Shown here: in pieces, positions 10,756 to 21,200 of the stretch
Layout of the letters: every line of letters starts with the position of its first letter
How positions within the stretch are numbered: the stretch's first letter is position 1
Assembly: GCA_033296885.1 (NCBI GenBank)
Contig: MU863999.1
Coordinates: 44,646-108,645, forward strand
Direction of reading: 5' to 3'
Length of the DNA stretch: 64,000 bases
Source: Triangularia verruculosa
Lineage: Eukaryota > Ascomycota > Sordariomycetes > Sordariales > Podosporaceae
Translations under genes and position numbers: made by a program
The notes under the pieces: generated by a model
What the model was told of the DNA's origin: nothing
What the model saw: only the letters and a program-made list of their open reading frames with translations
The model's database searches: none

Positions 10756-12763
10756 GTGAATAACGACGTTACGGTTGCTGTTTTACGCCCAAAGATGGTC
10801 TTGAGAGAATTGAAGCCTGGCTTTTCACACACTGTTCGAGGTGTTAGGGTCGATCTGGAGTTCCGGTTTCGAAGAAAACAGAGGGGAGGAAGAAGCGATG
10901 CCAGGGAAGGGTTTGAGAGCCACGAGGACAAACAGCAGCAAGCAAGAAGTAGCCTTGTTCCGCCTGTTGGCCCTGGCTTCGAGCATACAGAGGTCCCTGA
11001 GACGCCTATTCCGGCCACAAAGCTTGGACTTTTCTAGGAAAAGCGAGGCACTGTCGGAGTTGGGAGCGTTTGCTTCCTCATCGCATTGCACTGTCAGCGA
11101 CAAAAGACGATACCCTCGATCTGCTTGACATACCGACGTTCTTTTGCAGTCTCGGGCGAGTGCATTTGACCAAAAAAAGGAGGAGAACCGGAATAGCCTG
11201 AGTTGCCAGAATAGTCACTGGTGCACGCGGCTGGTGGTATTGGGCTGGGGCTGGATTGGCAGCCTCAGAGGAGCACACTGGCAAGGCGGGTAGCACTCGG
11301 TGGGAGGAGGGACAGGCGAGGGCCAAGAGCCTGGAGCACTTCCCGAGTCAGTCGGCATCATCACGGCCGATTCATATCGACGAGCCCCCCGGCTCTTCGG
11401 GTCCCATCAAATGCTTCAACGGTGGCACCGGGTCCCCTATTTTTGAGTTTGTACATAGCGTGAGCTGCCATAAATAGGATCAAATTTATCAATTACTATC
11501 AACTTGTCGCATGCAATCACACCGGGAACGGCGTGCTCAATTCACCCCAGATATTGGCGAACTCCTGCGGGTCAGACAGGTAATAGTTTAAATCTCGTCT
11601 CGGCCGGGAACTCTCCTTACGTGTAGGTAGCATCTTTCTCGAGCGATATGACACGCCCAGGTGCCTTACTAATGTCCTACCTAGGTACCTGATTGACAGT
11701 GGGCCAGACTAGATCGCCGACGTCCAAACAGCGTGAAAGACAGGCCCGAGAAGTAGATATGACGTCGCATTCAGATAATAAAGGTTGCGGAAATGACCTC
11801 CGCATTCCTTTTTCTTGTTGCATCACCCGTTCCTTGCAACGCCACGCCCGCATATCCCGAGCGCTGATGGGAGGCCCAGCCAGGAACAACGGCGACAGAG
11901 CGACACCCAAGAGGGCCCAGACGAGCCCAAGGGGGTGTGGCAGCATTGGAAGTACCAGGTGGCGCGACGCAGACAAGGGGGCGGACAGTGGTTGACACGC
12001 CGGGGGGGTAATATACCGATATATATCAACCTAGATTAACCCACATGCATACGTTGCATGTTCGACAGGCAAAAAAAAGTTCCAGGTTGGCCTCTTCCTG
12101 TCTTGGACACACGGATGATATCCGACCTTCTTATGCAGTTTGAAACCAAAGCAGCTCAAAACACAGTCAAAGTGTTTTTTTCTTTTTCTTTCTCCATGGT
12201 CCTATTTTTGGCACTGGGGTTAATTTGAACAGACAGAGCTTGTTGCCAATCCGGGCACTCGGTTTCGCGGGTTGCAATTTGGATAAATGGCAAAAGCTCC
12301 GCTACACCCAAGGACCAAAACCACTTGCACTCACGCAAAACACACCCAGCAAGAGAGAGCCAGGCCTTCTCGGCGAACCACCCGATTGTGATGGAAAGCG
12401 ATCTACCAGGGTGTGGCAAAAGAGGCAAAAGACCAAAGAAAAAACACGGTAAACGGGAGAGAAGAAGGAGGCGAAATGTATGCTAGCTCTACCTGTGAAA
12501 AGAAACGGCATCAACCCGGGCAATATCACGGCAATCGCTTTTCCTTGGCCTGGTTTTGGCATATAAGTAACCAGCTTTGACCTCCTGTTTCTTTTTTCGT
12601 TTGACAGTCCAACTCCCAGAATCATCACCATCCACCAGAAACAAAACAAACAAGCTTAAATCCTCCTCCCACATCCCTACCCACTCCACAACTCGGATTT
12701 CTGGCCCATACTCTTCATTACCATCCCCAAAAATCCCCAGATATATCCCTTACATCACCAACA
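10756..12763. other. Intergenic stretch downstream of the transporter
   Basis: No gene is recognised. Frames such as 10841-11128 plus and 11677-11976 minus overlap one another on both strands and show no domain. A TACCTAGGTACCT palindrome lies at 11678-11690. A TATAAG lies about 200 bp before the next start codon. Confidence 0.5.
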
Positions 12764-13448
12764 ATGGGTCTTTTCACAACAGCCACCGCCCTCCTCATCG
12801 CCGCCACCGCCTCGGTCGCCAACGCCGACGTAGCGTCCGCTCCCGCCGCCATCCCCCGCATCACCTCCCTCTCCTTCTCCGGCCCCGGTTGCACCCGCGA
12901 CCCCAAGCACACCGGCGGCCTCTCGGACCCAACCTTTTCCTTCTCCAACTTCGCCTCCTCCCTCCCCGGCACCACAAAGACGCTCAACTGCCAGGCGCAC
13001 ATCCAAGCCGCCGGCGCCTCCCCTGGCTGGCAGGTCGCCGTCAAGACCAACGTCGTCAAGGGCAACGTCTACCTCACCCCCGGAACAAGCCTCGATTATT
13101 ACACCACCGTGTTCTTCAGCCAGGACGCGGCCAAGACTGTGAGTTTCTTTCCGCTACTATCTTGTTCCTCCAAGCATTCCTATTCCGAACAACAGACTAA
13201 CAAAAGACCCCCCCCCCCAAAAAAAGGCCACCGTCCGCGGTCACATCGCAGCCAACGACAAGACCATCGATCAGGCGGTCACGCTCGTGAGCAACACGGG
13301 CGCGATCAAGGTGTGGTCTCCCTGCACGGGATCCGACGGGTCGATCGGTATTCTCAATGTCAACTTCCGGAGCGTGCTCAACGGGGATGGAAAGGCGTAC
13401 TTTGAGGCGTTGACGGAGAACTGGGATCTTGAGTGGAGGAAGTGCTAA
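12764..13448 (+). CDS. Secreted DUF4360-family protein
   Basis: I read join(12764..13138, 13227..13448), 198 aa. The N-terminus is a signal peptide of about 21 residues ending ANA. The mature protein has the cysteine and aromatic pattern I associate with DUF4360: SGPGC near residue 42, LNCQAHI, and a C-terminal block WSPCTGSDGSIGILNVNF ending in Cys. DUF4360 proteins are small extracellular proteins of unknown function, frequent in fungi. The intron is 88 nt; its 3' end is unusual, with eleven C and seven A just before the final G. The junction is supported by family similarity on both sides (AKT then ATVRGHI) and a CTAAC upstream. Confidence 0.82.
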
Positions 13449-14598
13449 GTTTTCTTTTTGAAGTGTTTGATTCTTGTTGAGCGTTTTGTATTTTTCCTAC
13501 GGTACTTGTTGTTTAATATCGGATTTCTTTTTGTTTTGATGGTGGTGGGGGTTGGATGGAAAAGCGTCCGAGGTATGATTAGTTGATATAGGAGAAGTGG
13601 GAGAAGAGGGGGGGGGGGGGGGAATAAAGGAGATACGATGGTAGAGAAAGAAATTTAAAAATATGGTTCTACTAGGCTGGCATGGTACCTATTTGGTGAG
13701 GGTGCGTGGTGGGAGGACGAGTTCCAAACCCAGTCGGCGCGGAAGTCTTTTACTTTCTTTTCGCTCTTTTTCTTCTTCCTCCACGAACAAAACAAGATGA
13801 AAACTGCGTTATGTTTGTGGGCTCGGCAATCCCTTTTATCCATCAGATTCGTCAAATACATGGGGTACCTCGATATACTGAAATCACAACATAATGCCGC
13901 CCATCTATTACCCTAAACTTGCTGCTCCACTCATATTCCTCATCAATCTGCTCCCCTCAGTCGTGGGTCCGACTCCGACTCGGCCGTCCTTTTTCATCTG
14001 TGTTTTACGCGTTAAAAATTATACTGTCGAGGCAAGGTTGTACGGGCATGTTTTTCAACTGCGCCTTCCATCTCGAAACGTTCTGTTGGAGCCTGGGGGC
14101 ACGAGGTTCAAGGCACCAGCATGGACCAAAACACAGTACCCAAAATGGAGCTTTGGACGTCACAACGCTGGGAAGAAGTGAAATCGCTAAAGCGAGGGGG
14201 TCGGCTGTGAGAGAAAGTGTCTTTCCCCATGAAATGCCCGGTTGAAGTAGAGTTGGAGAGTGACAGCCTCAGGCTTTTGTTCGTCATATAAAAATGAATT
14301 CATTATCAGTTTCAAGGTTGTAAGATTGGCGTCTCCAGACTTATTTAAGACTCTAGAGCAACTTCCCTGCTTTGCCACACACATACCGAGACTCATACCC
14401 CCACTTTCCTAGAGCCATAAGTAGACTTCCCTCACCGAGACCAATATTATGGCCCATCCTGCTGATGCGAATACCCAAACAGCCAGTCAAACCCGACCCA
14501 TTCTCACTCACAGGCAGGATGTGACCAATCATAATCAGGACGTATGACACACCGACCAAACCTCTTCCAACCAATGCCAGTCCAGCGAAATGTCCCTT
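13449..14598. other. Intergenic stretch between convergent genes
   Basis: It holds a G-homopolymer near 13607-13621 and the convergent 3' ends of the DUF4360 gene and the minus-strand coiled-coil gene. The ATG frame 13894-14181 (95 aa, hydrophobic start) has no recognisable domain and I do not call it. Confidence 0.4.
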
Positions 14599-16086
14599 CT
14601 ACTCCAAAAAGCCGTCCTCCTGGCGCACCGCATTGTGTTCCCGCTCCAATCTCTCCCTCGCTGTCCTCTCTCCACACACCATCCTGAACTCCTCGCGAAG
14701 CTTCTCGAGCTCGTCCCTGGCGTCTTCGCCCCTCTTGGTCATGTCTCTCTCATGCTTGTGCTGGCTCGGATCCTCCAAAATGCGCAGCTTGAATATCTCA
14801 AACTCCCGCTCGGCCTCGAGACCCTCATGCTCGCTTACTGTGTACTCCGAGGCCAGGCCAATGTTGATCCAACCCTGCAATGTCGAGATCCTGTCTCCCA
14901 TCTCCGCGATGCGAGCCTTCTGACCCACAATCTTGATGGAGCAGGCCTTTTGAAGGGTGCCGACATGAGTTTGCCATTTGGTGAGCTTGTTCTGGAGCTT
15001 GTCGATAGCGGAGTTGAGCTGAGACTGTCTTGCTTTTAGTGCGGAGACTGTGCGGGAGTTGGAAGGGGTTACGGAGCTGCTGTTGGCATAGATAGGAGAG
15101 GCTTGATTGGTGGCTGGGGACGAGTTGCTGGAGAGAGAGCTGGTGCGGGAGTGCAATGAGGGGGAAAAATAACCCGGGGAGAATGAATCAAAGTCGCCGT
15201 GAGGGTAGTCTTGCTGTCGTTCCCAGAGTTCTTGGCTCCCGCCGTTGGCTTCATAGCTGATAAAGGGTGTCGATTGTCTTCGGTTTGTACAACGCTGATA
15301 GCCTGAGAATCTAGCCCTAATTGGGCTCCGATTCCGCCATCTGGACGATGTGACGTTGGCGTTGTCGTCCCCAGCCTCTCGGACTGGTGAGCGGCTTCTT
15401 GCTCTCGTCGCTGTGCGATTTGTGCGGCCTTCAGTCTCCGAACTCGGGTAGTCCGGCAAGTCGTCAAACGTCGCGTGTTGGTCCCGACCTCTCGATGTCA
15501 CAGCGCTCATCTGATCATCCTCATCAGATTCTTGAGTCGATGATTCACTCCAAGATACTGTCGATTCGCGACTGGAACGGTGGCTATCCTGAGAATGCTT
15601 CAGCGGATAGCCCGGGAACCCGTCAAAGTCTGGGCTCCAGTCCCGGTCACTCGATGACGATTCACTCATGTCGTCAACCTCCACAGACTTGCGGATCGGG
15701 GACTGGCTTTGGGGTGTTGTCGAGGCGCGGCTGTATTGACTTTCGGCCGAGGAGCCTTGGGAGTTGCCACGGGTTTTGGGTAAGAAGAGTTGGGGGCTGG
15801 AGCTGATTTGACTGCTGTTCTCAGGCGTGACGAGCCGCTGATGAAATCTCGATAGGGAGGCGGTGATCTTGATTGTGGACGGATGAATCAGGCGATTGCG
15901 AGCAGCAGAAGCCTTATTGAGCGGCTCGATCCGCACCATTACACCCAAGGCTGAGATCGGAAGGCTGAAGCTGATGTCTGGGTAAATTGGGATGGACCAG
16001 CTGGCCGACTCTGTGGCTGTGGGTTGATCGTCGTGGGCGCCACCACGGGGGATGTCGCCGATGTCGCCGGTGCTGTTTCGTGACAT
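14599..16086 (-). CDS. Paralog family member 1: N-terminal W-x11-LPI motif, SR-like region, coiled coil
   Basis: A single-exon gene of 495 aa. I recognise no named family. Residues 30-56 carry a motif shared at identical spacing with three other genes in this window: W30, LPI at 42-44, LG at 47-48, V51, I53, P55. A strand-like segment STIKITA (70-76) follows. The middle is Ser/Arg/Asp-rich, with RSRSPVRE and WRNRSPIR, like the SR motifs of two paralogs. Residues of about 355-480 form a predicted coiled coil (ALKARQSQLNSAIDKLQ, later a charged helix with EKLREEF). No signal peptide or membrane segment is seen, so it is intracellular, possibly nuclear. The start is the first ATG of the frame. 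Confidence 0.8.
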   Translation of the reverse strand: MSRNSTGDIGDIPRGGAHDDQPTATESASWSIPIYPDISFSLPISALGVMVRIEPLNKASAARNRLIHPSTIKITASLSRFHQRLVTPENSSQISSSPQLFLPKTRGNSQGSSAESQYSRASTTPQSQSPIRKSVEVDDMSESSSSDRDWSPDFDGFPGYPLKHSQDSHRSSRESTVSWSESSTQESDEDDQMSAVTSRGRDQHATFDDLPDYPSSETEGRTNRTATRARSRSPVREAGDDNANVTSSRWRNRSPIRARFSGYQRCTNRRQSTPFISYEANGGSQELWERQQDYPHGDFDSFSPGYFSPSLHSRTSSLSSNSSPATNQASPIYANSSSVTPSNSRTVSALKARQSQLNSAIDKLQNKLTKWQTHVGTLQKACSIKIVGQKARIAEMGDRISTLQGWINIGLASEYTVSEHEGLEAEREFEIFKLRILEDPSQHKHERDMTKRGEDARDELEKLREEFRMVCGERTARERLEREHNAVRQEDGFLE

Positions 16087-17173
16087 TGTTGGTTTATCTT
16101 GGATTGCTTGGTGGCCAGATTTCGTGTATCGTTATTGAAGAAGATCAAACAAAAAATTGCGAGGGGGTAGGGGGATAATTGATGGTGGTGACACAGGTCG
16201 GTTGTGTGGAAGAGAGAGACCGGAATGGCGCCAGGTCAGGAGCAAGAACCAAGGCCCACATGAGATTTTCACTGAGTACCTAACCCATTGTTCCCATTGT
16301 CTTTGAAGTGAATAGGAAGGAGCAACTGGGTAAGTGGGGGCTTGCAGTTTGCCCAGGTGACCGGCCCATGATGACTTTGCGCGGCAACAGTCTCGATGGG
16401 TAAGGTAAGGTAACCAATCTAAGGTATCATGCATTTTTGCCAGTTTTGAATGTACTTTACGGTCAGTAGGTACCCATTTTGAATATATCACTGTCATGTC
16501 TTAGGTTGTTGAGACCGTGCCCTCCTCAGCCGTGAGCCATCATCACTGACTGGTATTCCAACAACTGTGACATCAGCCATGACACTGGTCTGGGCAAGGG
16601 AAGCTTGTGAATCTGGGGAAGTGGGTTGTGATCCGGTACTGCTTGTTTACTTTCCAAGTCCTGAGCATACATAAGGTAGGTGATCACAACTATCATCGTT
16701 CTGGGTAGACATGAGACCTTCAATCTAGCCTGATATATCCTGCCAGCAGCCTCGCAGTCTTGATATTGGTCTTATCTGATAGATATGGTTTTGAACTTCA
16801 GGTACCAACAACCAACCCCGCGTGCCCTTGAGCATCTTGATTGCGCATCTGCTCCCACAACCCCTCGTCGCTGAGCCACTCCTTGCCAGCTTCCCACCTA
16901 ATGAGATAAGGGTTTGTTTATTGCAAAAGTTGATCTCGTGGGTGGGGCAGTGGTCCATGCTCCTGGTCTGCCACCATTTGGCACACCTACCCTTCCTTCT
17001 CTCTCTATGCCAGCCCACTTGCGACTTTTCTCTCTTCCTCGTAATACACCACCACCAAATCTGCCGCCTTTGATTTGTCGCACCTCTCTCATTTCCTGAG
17101 GTTTGTCATACATCCTTCATATAATGCGAGAATATTCGACTAATAGTTAACAACAGATACAAAAAAGTTGAAG
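16087..17173. other. Divergent promoter region between family members 1 and 2
   Basis: The two genes start 1.09 kb apart and are transcribed away from each other. The stretch holds GTAGGTACC-type words (about 16468) but no supportable gene. Short frames on both strands are without domains. Confidence 0.4.
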
Positions 17174-19658
17174 ATGTCTGACGAGGGCACCCCCAGTGGT
17201 GAGAAGCAACTCCAGCCAGATGGTGGTGAGGCCCTGAGCCTCGAGGAACTGACCTGGTCCCTCCCGGTCATCCCGGGTATGACCATGAGTCTACCCATTC
17301 CAACTCTTGGTATGTCATTCCATTTGATGCTGTTCTTTTGCATGTGGTGCCTTGATGAGTTCACTCGAAATCTTTGCCAATACTGGCGAAGTTTTGGATC
17401 AGAACTGTCAAAGTATTGCTCAGTTTTACTGGAGTGATTAGTTGAATGATGCTAACAGTTTGGTAGGCCTTCAAGTCCAGATTTCGCCCCTGGACAACGC
17501 CTTTGCTCGTGCCGGCGTGATCGGTGGCTTGGTCCCAAACGGGACCACCATGCAGATCACCGCCGTGCTCCCGCGCCCGTCTGCTCCCCCCGCACGCCGC
17601 GAAGCGTCCTCCGGGCCATCGTCACCCGCGCGTCCGCGAGCATCGCTGCCTGGCCAGCAGCGCGCGCTCGCGCATGTTGAACAAGAAGAGGTCCGTCCGA
17701 GCTCTGAGGATGCTGTGCCGGGTGTTGGCAGTGCCGGTCAGGCCAGTGTCAACCCCGATGAGACGTCTGTTGATGTCTCAGATGGGTCTGACATTCGCCA
17801 TGGCACTGTACTTGAGATTCCCGGCTTGGTGAAAGACGGTGTCGAAGGTGTTGAATTGGCTGTTGAGGCTTTGACTCCAGCCCAAGATGGCGAGACTTCT
17901 GGCTCCGTGATAGAGGTTTTTGGATCTGCTGAGGATCACGCTTCCAATCCCGCCACTGAGGCCTCTTCCTCTCTTGTCGAGGGCTCCGGACTGGAGTCAG
18001 GGGACGGCTCAGTCAAGAAGGGCTTTGGCGAAGTCCCGGAGGATTATGGCTCTGGCAACGAGCACCCTACATCAGTCGGCGAACTCCCTGCATCGGCAGA
18101 TCAGGGCTCTGGTCTGAGTAGTCAAGATTGTGCTACTACTAATGAGGTCCTTCCCCTAACCGAGAATGTTCTTGCCTCTATCAGTGGGGTTTCTCCCTCT
18201 ATTCACCCGCCGCGCACCTCGACCGACCAGCCTGCGGCCTCGGCCGCAACTCTCAATGCCTCGACATCGATCCATCCTGTCATCCTTGACCCGGTACACC
18301 AGCCTCTCGGTCCTCGGTCAAAGGGTAAAGCCCTTGAGAATATCTCCTTGCCGTCGTCCTCTCCAGACGAGACCAACAAGCTCGATGCGACTTCGACAAC
18401 TGGTGCTAGCGACGTCACATCAACGGCTGCCACAACCCTGCATAGAGGCAGGCAACCTCTCTCTAGTATCGAACCCCCATCAATCCCCGAAGAAATCCAT
18501 CTCATTGATTTGGAGATGGAGGAGACTCGGCTGCAGTCAGAAATACAGAAACTTGAACAGGATTTGGCTGAGGATAGGCATGTGGTTCGAAAAACGAGGG
18601 AGACCCACACTAACAAAATCGACACCCTCAATGCCACAATCCTACAGCCCCAGGAGAAACTACGGGCGATGGAGTTATGTCCTGAGGCGTTCTCAAACAA
18701 TGAAATTGTCAAGTGCCGAACTCAGCTTGCCAACCACAGAAACTTGCTCAGAAGTCACGAGGAAAGAAGAGCGAATGTAGATGCAAATCTCAGGGGAAGA
18801 TTCACTTCGATTAAGCAACGGCAAGAAAGTTTACGCTCTCTCATAGTAGAGTTGAAGACAGTGCGCCGTAAGATCGTTTCATTGACTGGCGAAGAGAGAC
18901 CTGTATACACTGGCAACACGGATTCTGTCCTTCCTACTTTGGTGGCAGGGAAAGTAATTGCCAATAGGACTGGCGTGATGGACCTCTTCGGGGAGGAGAA
19001 AAGAACGATTGAAGCTGAAAAGCTCATGAGACGGCTAGAGATGCAAAGCCAGCATGATGATTACAGAAGACTGGAGAACGTCCAGAGCGACCAGCAGGTA
19101 CAGCGGAATGCTAAGAGAAAGAGAGAGGACGATGACTGGAAACAGCGGGAAGAGGAAAGGGCATCGAAGGATAGGCAGAGGAATGACAAACGACTTGCGA
19201 GTTACAACCACGACGCCGGACGTAGTCAGGGTATGTCAGGCTTTGCTAGCAAGGGTTGGGCTGCAAATGGGGCGCCTTCTCGCCAGAGCCTGCATCGTCC
19301 TGGGCAGCAAGAGCGAGAAACTCCTTCTCGTGAACCCCAGCACCCCGGGTATCACAGTAGGGAAAGACAGCGCCATCGCAGGAACAATACCCGAAATCGT
19401 CGTCGCCAGGATCGACAGGACCCTGACCGTGAAGGTCACCATGCTTCTCAGGGGTCCGGGTCCGGGTCCGGGAGTCGGGTGGATCGTCAGGGTCCTGAGC
19501 ATCAACACCGTTATGGTTCTCAGGGGTCGGGGCATGGGGATCTCACAGATCGTCAGGGTTTTGTCCACTCAAGCCACTTGGGTAATCTGCGTCCTGAGCA
19601 TCGTGCACAAGAGAGCAACCATTCCCGTGCCAAGACAGAGCCGGGTTCCGACTACTGA
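17174..19658 (+). CDS. Paralog family member 2: W-x11-LPI motif, long acidic linker, coiled coil, basic repeats
   Basis: I read join(17174..17309, 17467..19658), 775 aa. The 157-nt intron (GTATGT to GGTAG) falls inside the shared motif, in the glycine codon after LPIPTL. Residues 28-54 match the other paralogs without gaps (W28, LPI 40-42, LG 45-46, V49, I51, P53 L54), followed by TTMQITAVLPRP. A long Ser/Glu/Val-rich low-complexity linker (about 90-380) leads to a coiled coil beginning near EEIHLIDLEMEETRLQ. The C-terminus is highly basic, with KRKRE and imperfect DRQ-x-P/SQGSG repeats. There is no signal peptide. Function is unknown; charge and coiled coil suggest a nuclear or scaffold role, which is inference. 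Confidence 0.78.
19430..19600 (+). repeat. Imperfect in-frame tandem repeats at the C-terminus of member 2
   Basis: Two to three imperfect units read DRQ-[DG]-[PF], then H-rich residues, then SQGSG or similar, with a CAGGGGTC word recurring. A short GGGTCC/GGGTCCG run encodes GSGSGS. The repeat keeps frame, so it extends the low-complexity tail. Confidence 0.6.
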
Positions 19659-20849
19659 GTCTGGATAGTCTTATGAACTGGGTACACTATGCAGCAGCCA
19701 GAGCATAGCATCAAGGACGACGAATTCTATGGATTCGATGCAGTTGATAGTGCTATATGGGCGAGCTTGCATGCTAAATTTGGGGCACATGTTGTGGGAG
19801 ACTGTAAGCATGGGATCAGCGGACTGGGGTTTATGGGGCGGTGATACGGATTTGAGTTTGATCATCACAAAGGCTGCTGTATGGACTTTCGGCAGCTTGG
19901 CTAGTGCCCACGGAGGCGTGTTTCTTTCTTGTAGAACAGATTCTGTACCTTACCTAGTTTCTTGTACCATGATACTTAACTTTATTATTAAAGTGCGCTC
20001 CATTGTGATGATATCCATCAGATCTGTTGCCGCAGTTGATGGACTTGCCAAGTGTATTTCCGAGAACACGAGGGTCCAAGGGAGCCGCCAGTAGGGACTG
20101 CGGCCTAAGCTTATCTACGTCCAGCAATGTTACATAGCAGCCGTTCTGTTTATGGCGTTGCATGCTGTCAATATGTCAATGTGTCCTGAATTTCATTCGA
20201 CTATTTTGCTCACCAAACAGTACCACGACTCGTCAAGATCGATAGCTACCTACATCTGATTGAGCCTGGATTTGTATCTTGGCTTGCAGTTCCTTAGCTG
20301 CTCAATGACTCGATTGGAAGCGAGGAATTGATGATTAGGTGCTTAGGAGTCTGCTCGATATACTGGTGGTCTGTGTTACATACCTATGGAGATATACATG
20401 ATGATGAAACTAGGTACACTTTCATGCTGAGATATGTGCTACGATGATCCAGGCAATGGCTGCAACTTACCTAACTAACAGTTACTGTCAGAAAGAGGTG
20501 CTGTTTTGTTGCTTTTTTTTTGGTAAGCGGTATTGTCTTTTATTTTTTTGATTTTAGCCTGGTAACTGGTTTGTCCGTGAGTACCTGGGTAGGTAAGTGA
20601 TGGTGTCTTTGCATTTGCCATGTCAATTTCTCAAGACCATCACTCGCAAGGGTGGATGCAAAATGAGCTTGTCCTTGACTTGAAGAATAAGTAAAAGGGC
20701 GCGAGTACGGGATCAGATTGGGCGGTCATGATGGAGAGCTGTGTGAAACGAAAAAGGTGGTGGTGGCTGTTGGGGTGCGGTCACCTGACTTGGCAGCGGG
20801 GGGATATAATTTAGAATTTTGGGGTGCACTTTCATCGGGGACGCCCGTA
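19659..20849. other. Intergenic stretch
   Basis: No gene is seen. The region is moderately AT-rich with T runs near 20513-20550. Short frames on both strands lack domains. Confidence 0.4.
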
Positions 20850-21200
20850 GGTGCGGATGGCGTAGTGGTCAGAGACGTTGCTCCAATTTCGGTTGGTTGT
20901 CAGCCCTCATGTAAAGCTTTGTCCGTCACAAACCGACTCCAGACATGTAGGAGACTTCTGGGGAGCTGCTGGCAGGCAAGCTCCCCAGTCGTGCCGAAGT
21001 CTTTTGCCTTTTGCTCTTAAATCTTTTTTCTCTTTCTTGCAAGTGCTGTTCTCTCCCTGGCTGTTGAGAATTGCTAAAACATTGTTGTCTCAAGGTAGGA
21101 TCGAACCTTTGACTGGAGCCTTTGACTGGAGCCTTTGACTGGAGCCCTTGACCGTACGTAGCTCTTGGTTCGAACCCAGTTAGGGTCACCTATTGTTTTA
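20850..21200 (+). repeat. SINE-like unit with Pol III A and B boxes
   Basis: The plus strand has a perfect A-box TGGCGTAGTGG at 20858-20868 and a perfect B-box GGTTCGAACCC at 21167-21177, followed by TTTT at about 21196. A second B-box, GGTTCGATCC, lies on the minus strand at 21098-21107. Between them is a 13-bp tandem repeat (TTTGACTGGAGCC, three copies, about 21108-21148). The A-to-B distance of about 300 bp is far too long for a normal tRNA gene. GGTG before the A-box could pair with CACC after the B-box. It may be a tRNA-derived SINE, a tRNA relic with an insertion, or two unrelated relics. Confidence 0.4.

Noticed and set aside
18203..18712. Long antisense ORF within family member 2
   Set aside because: It mirrors a biased coding strand and has no domain; shadow ORF.
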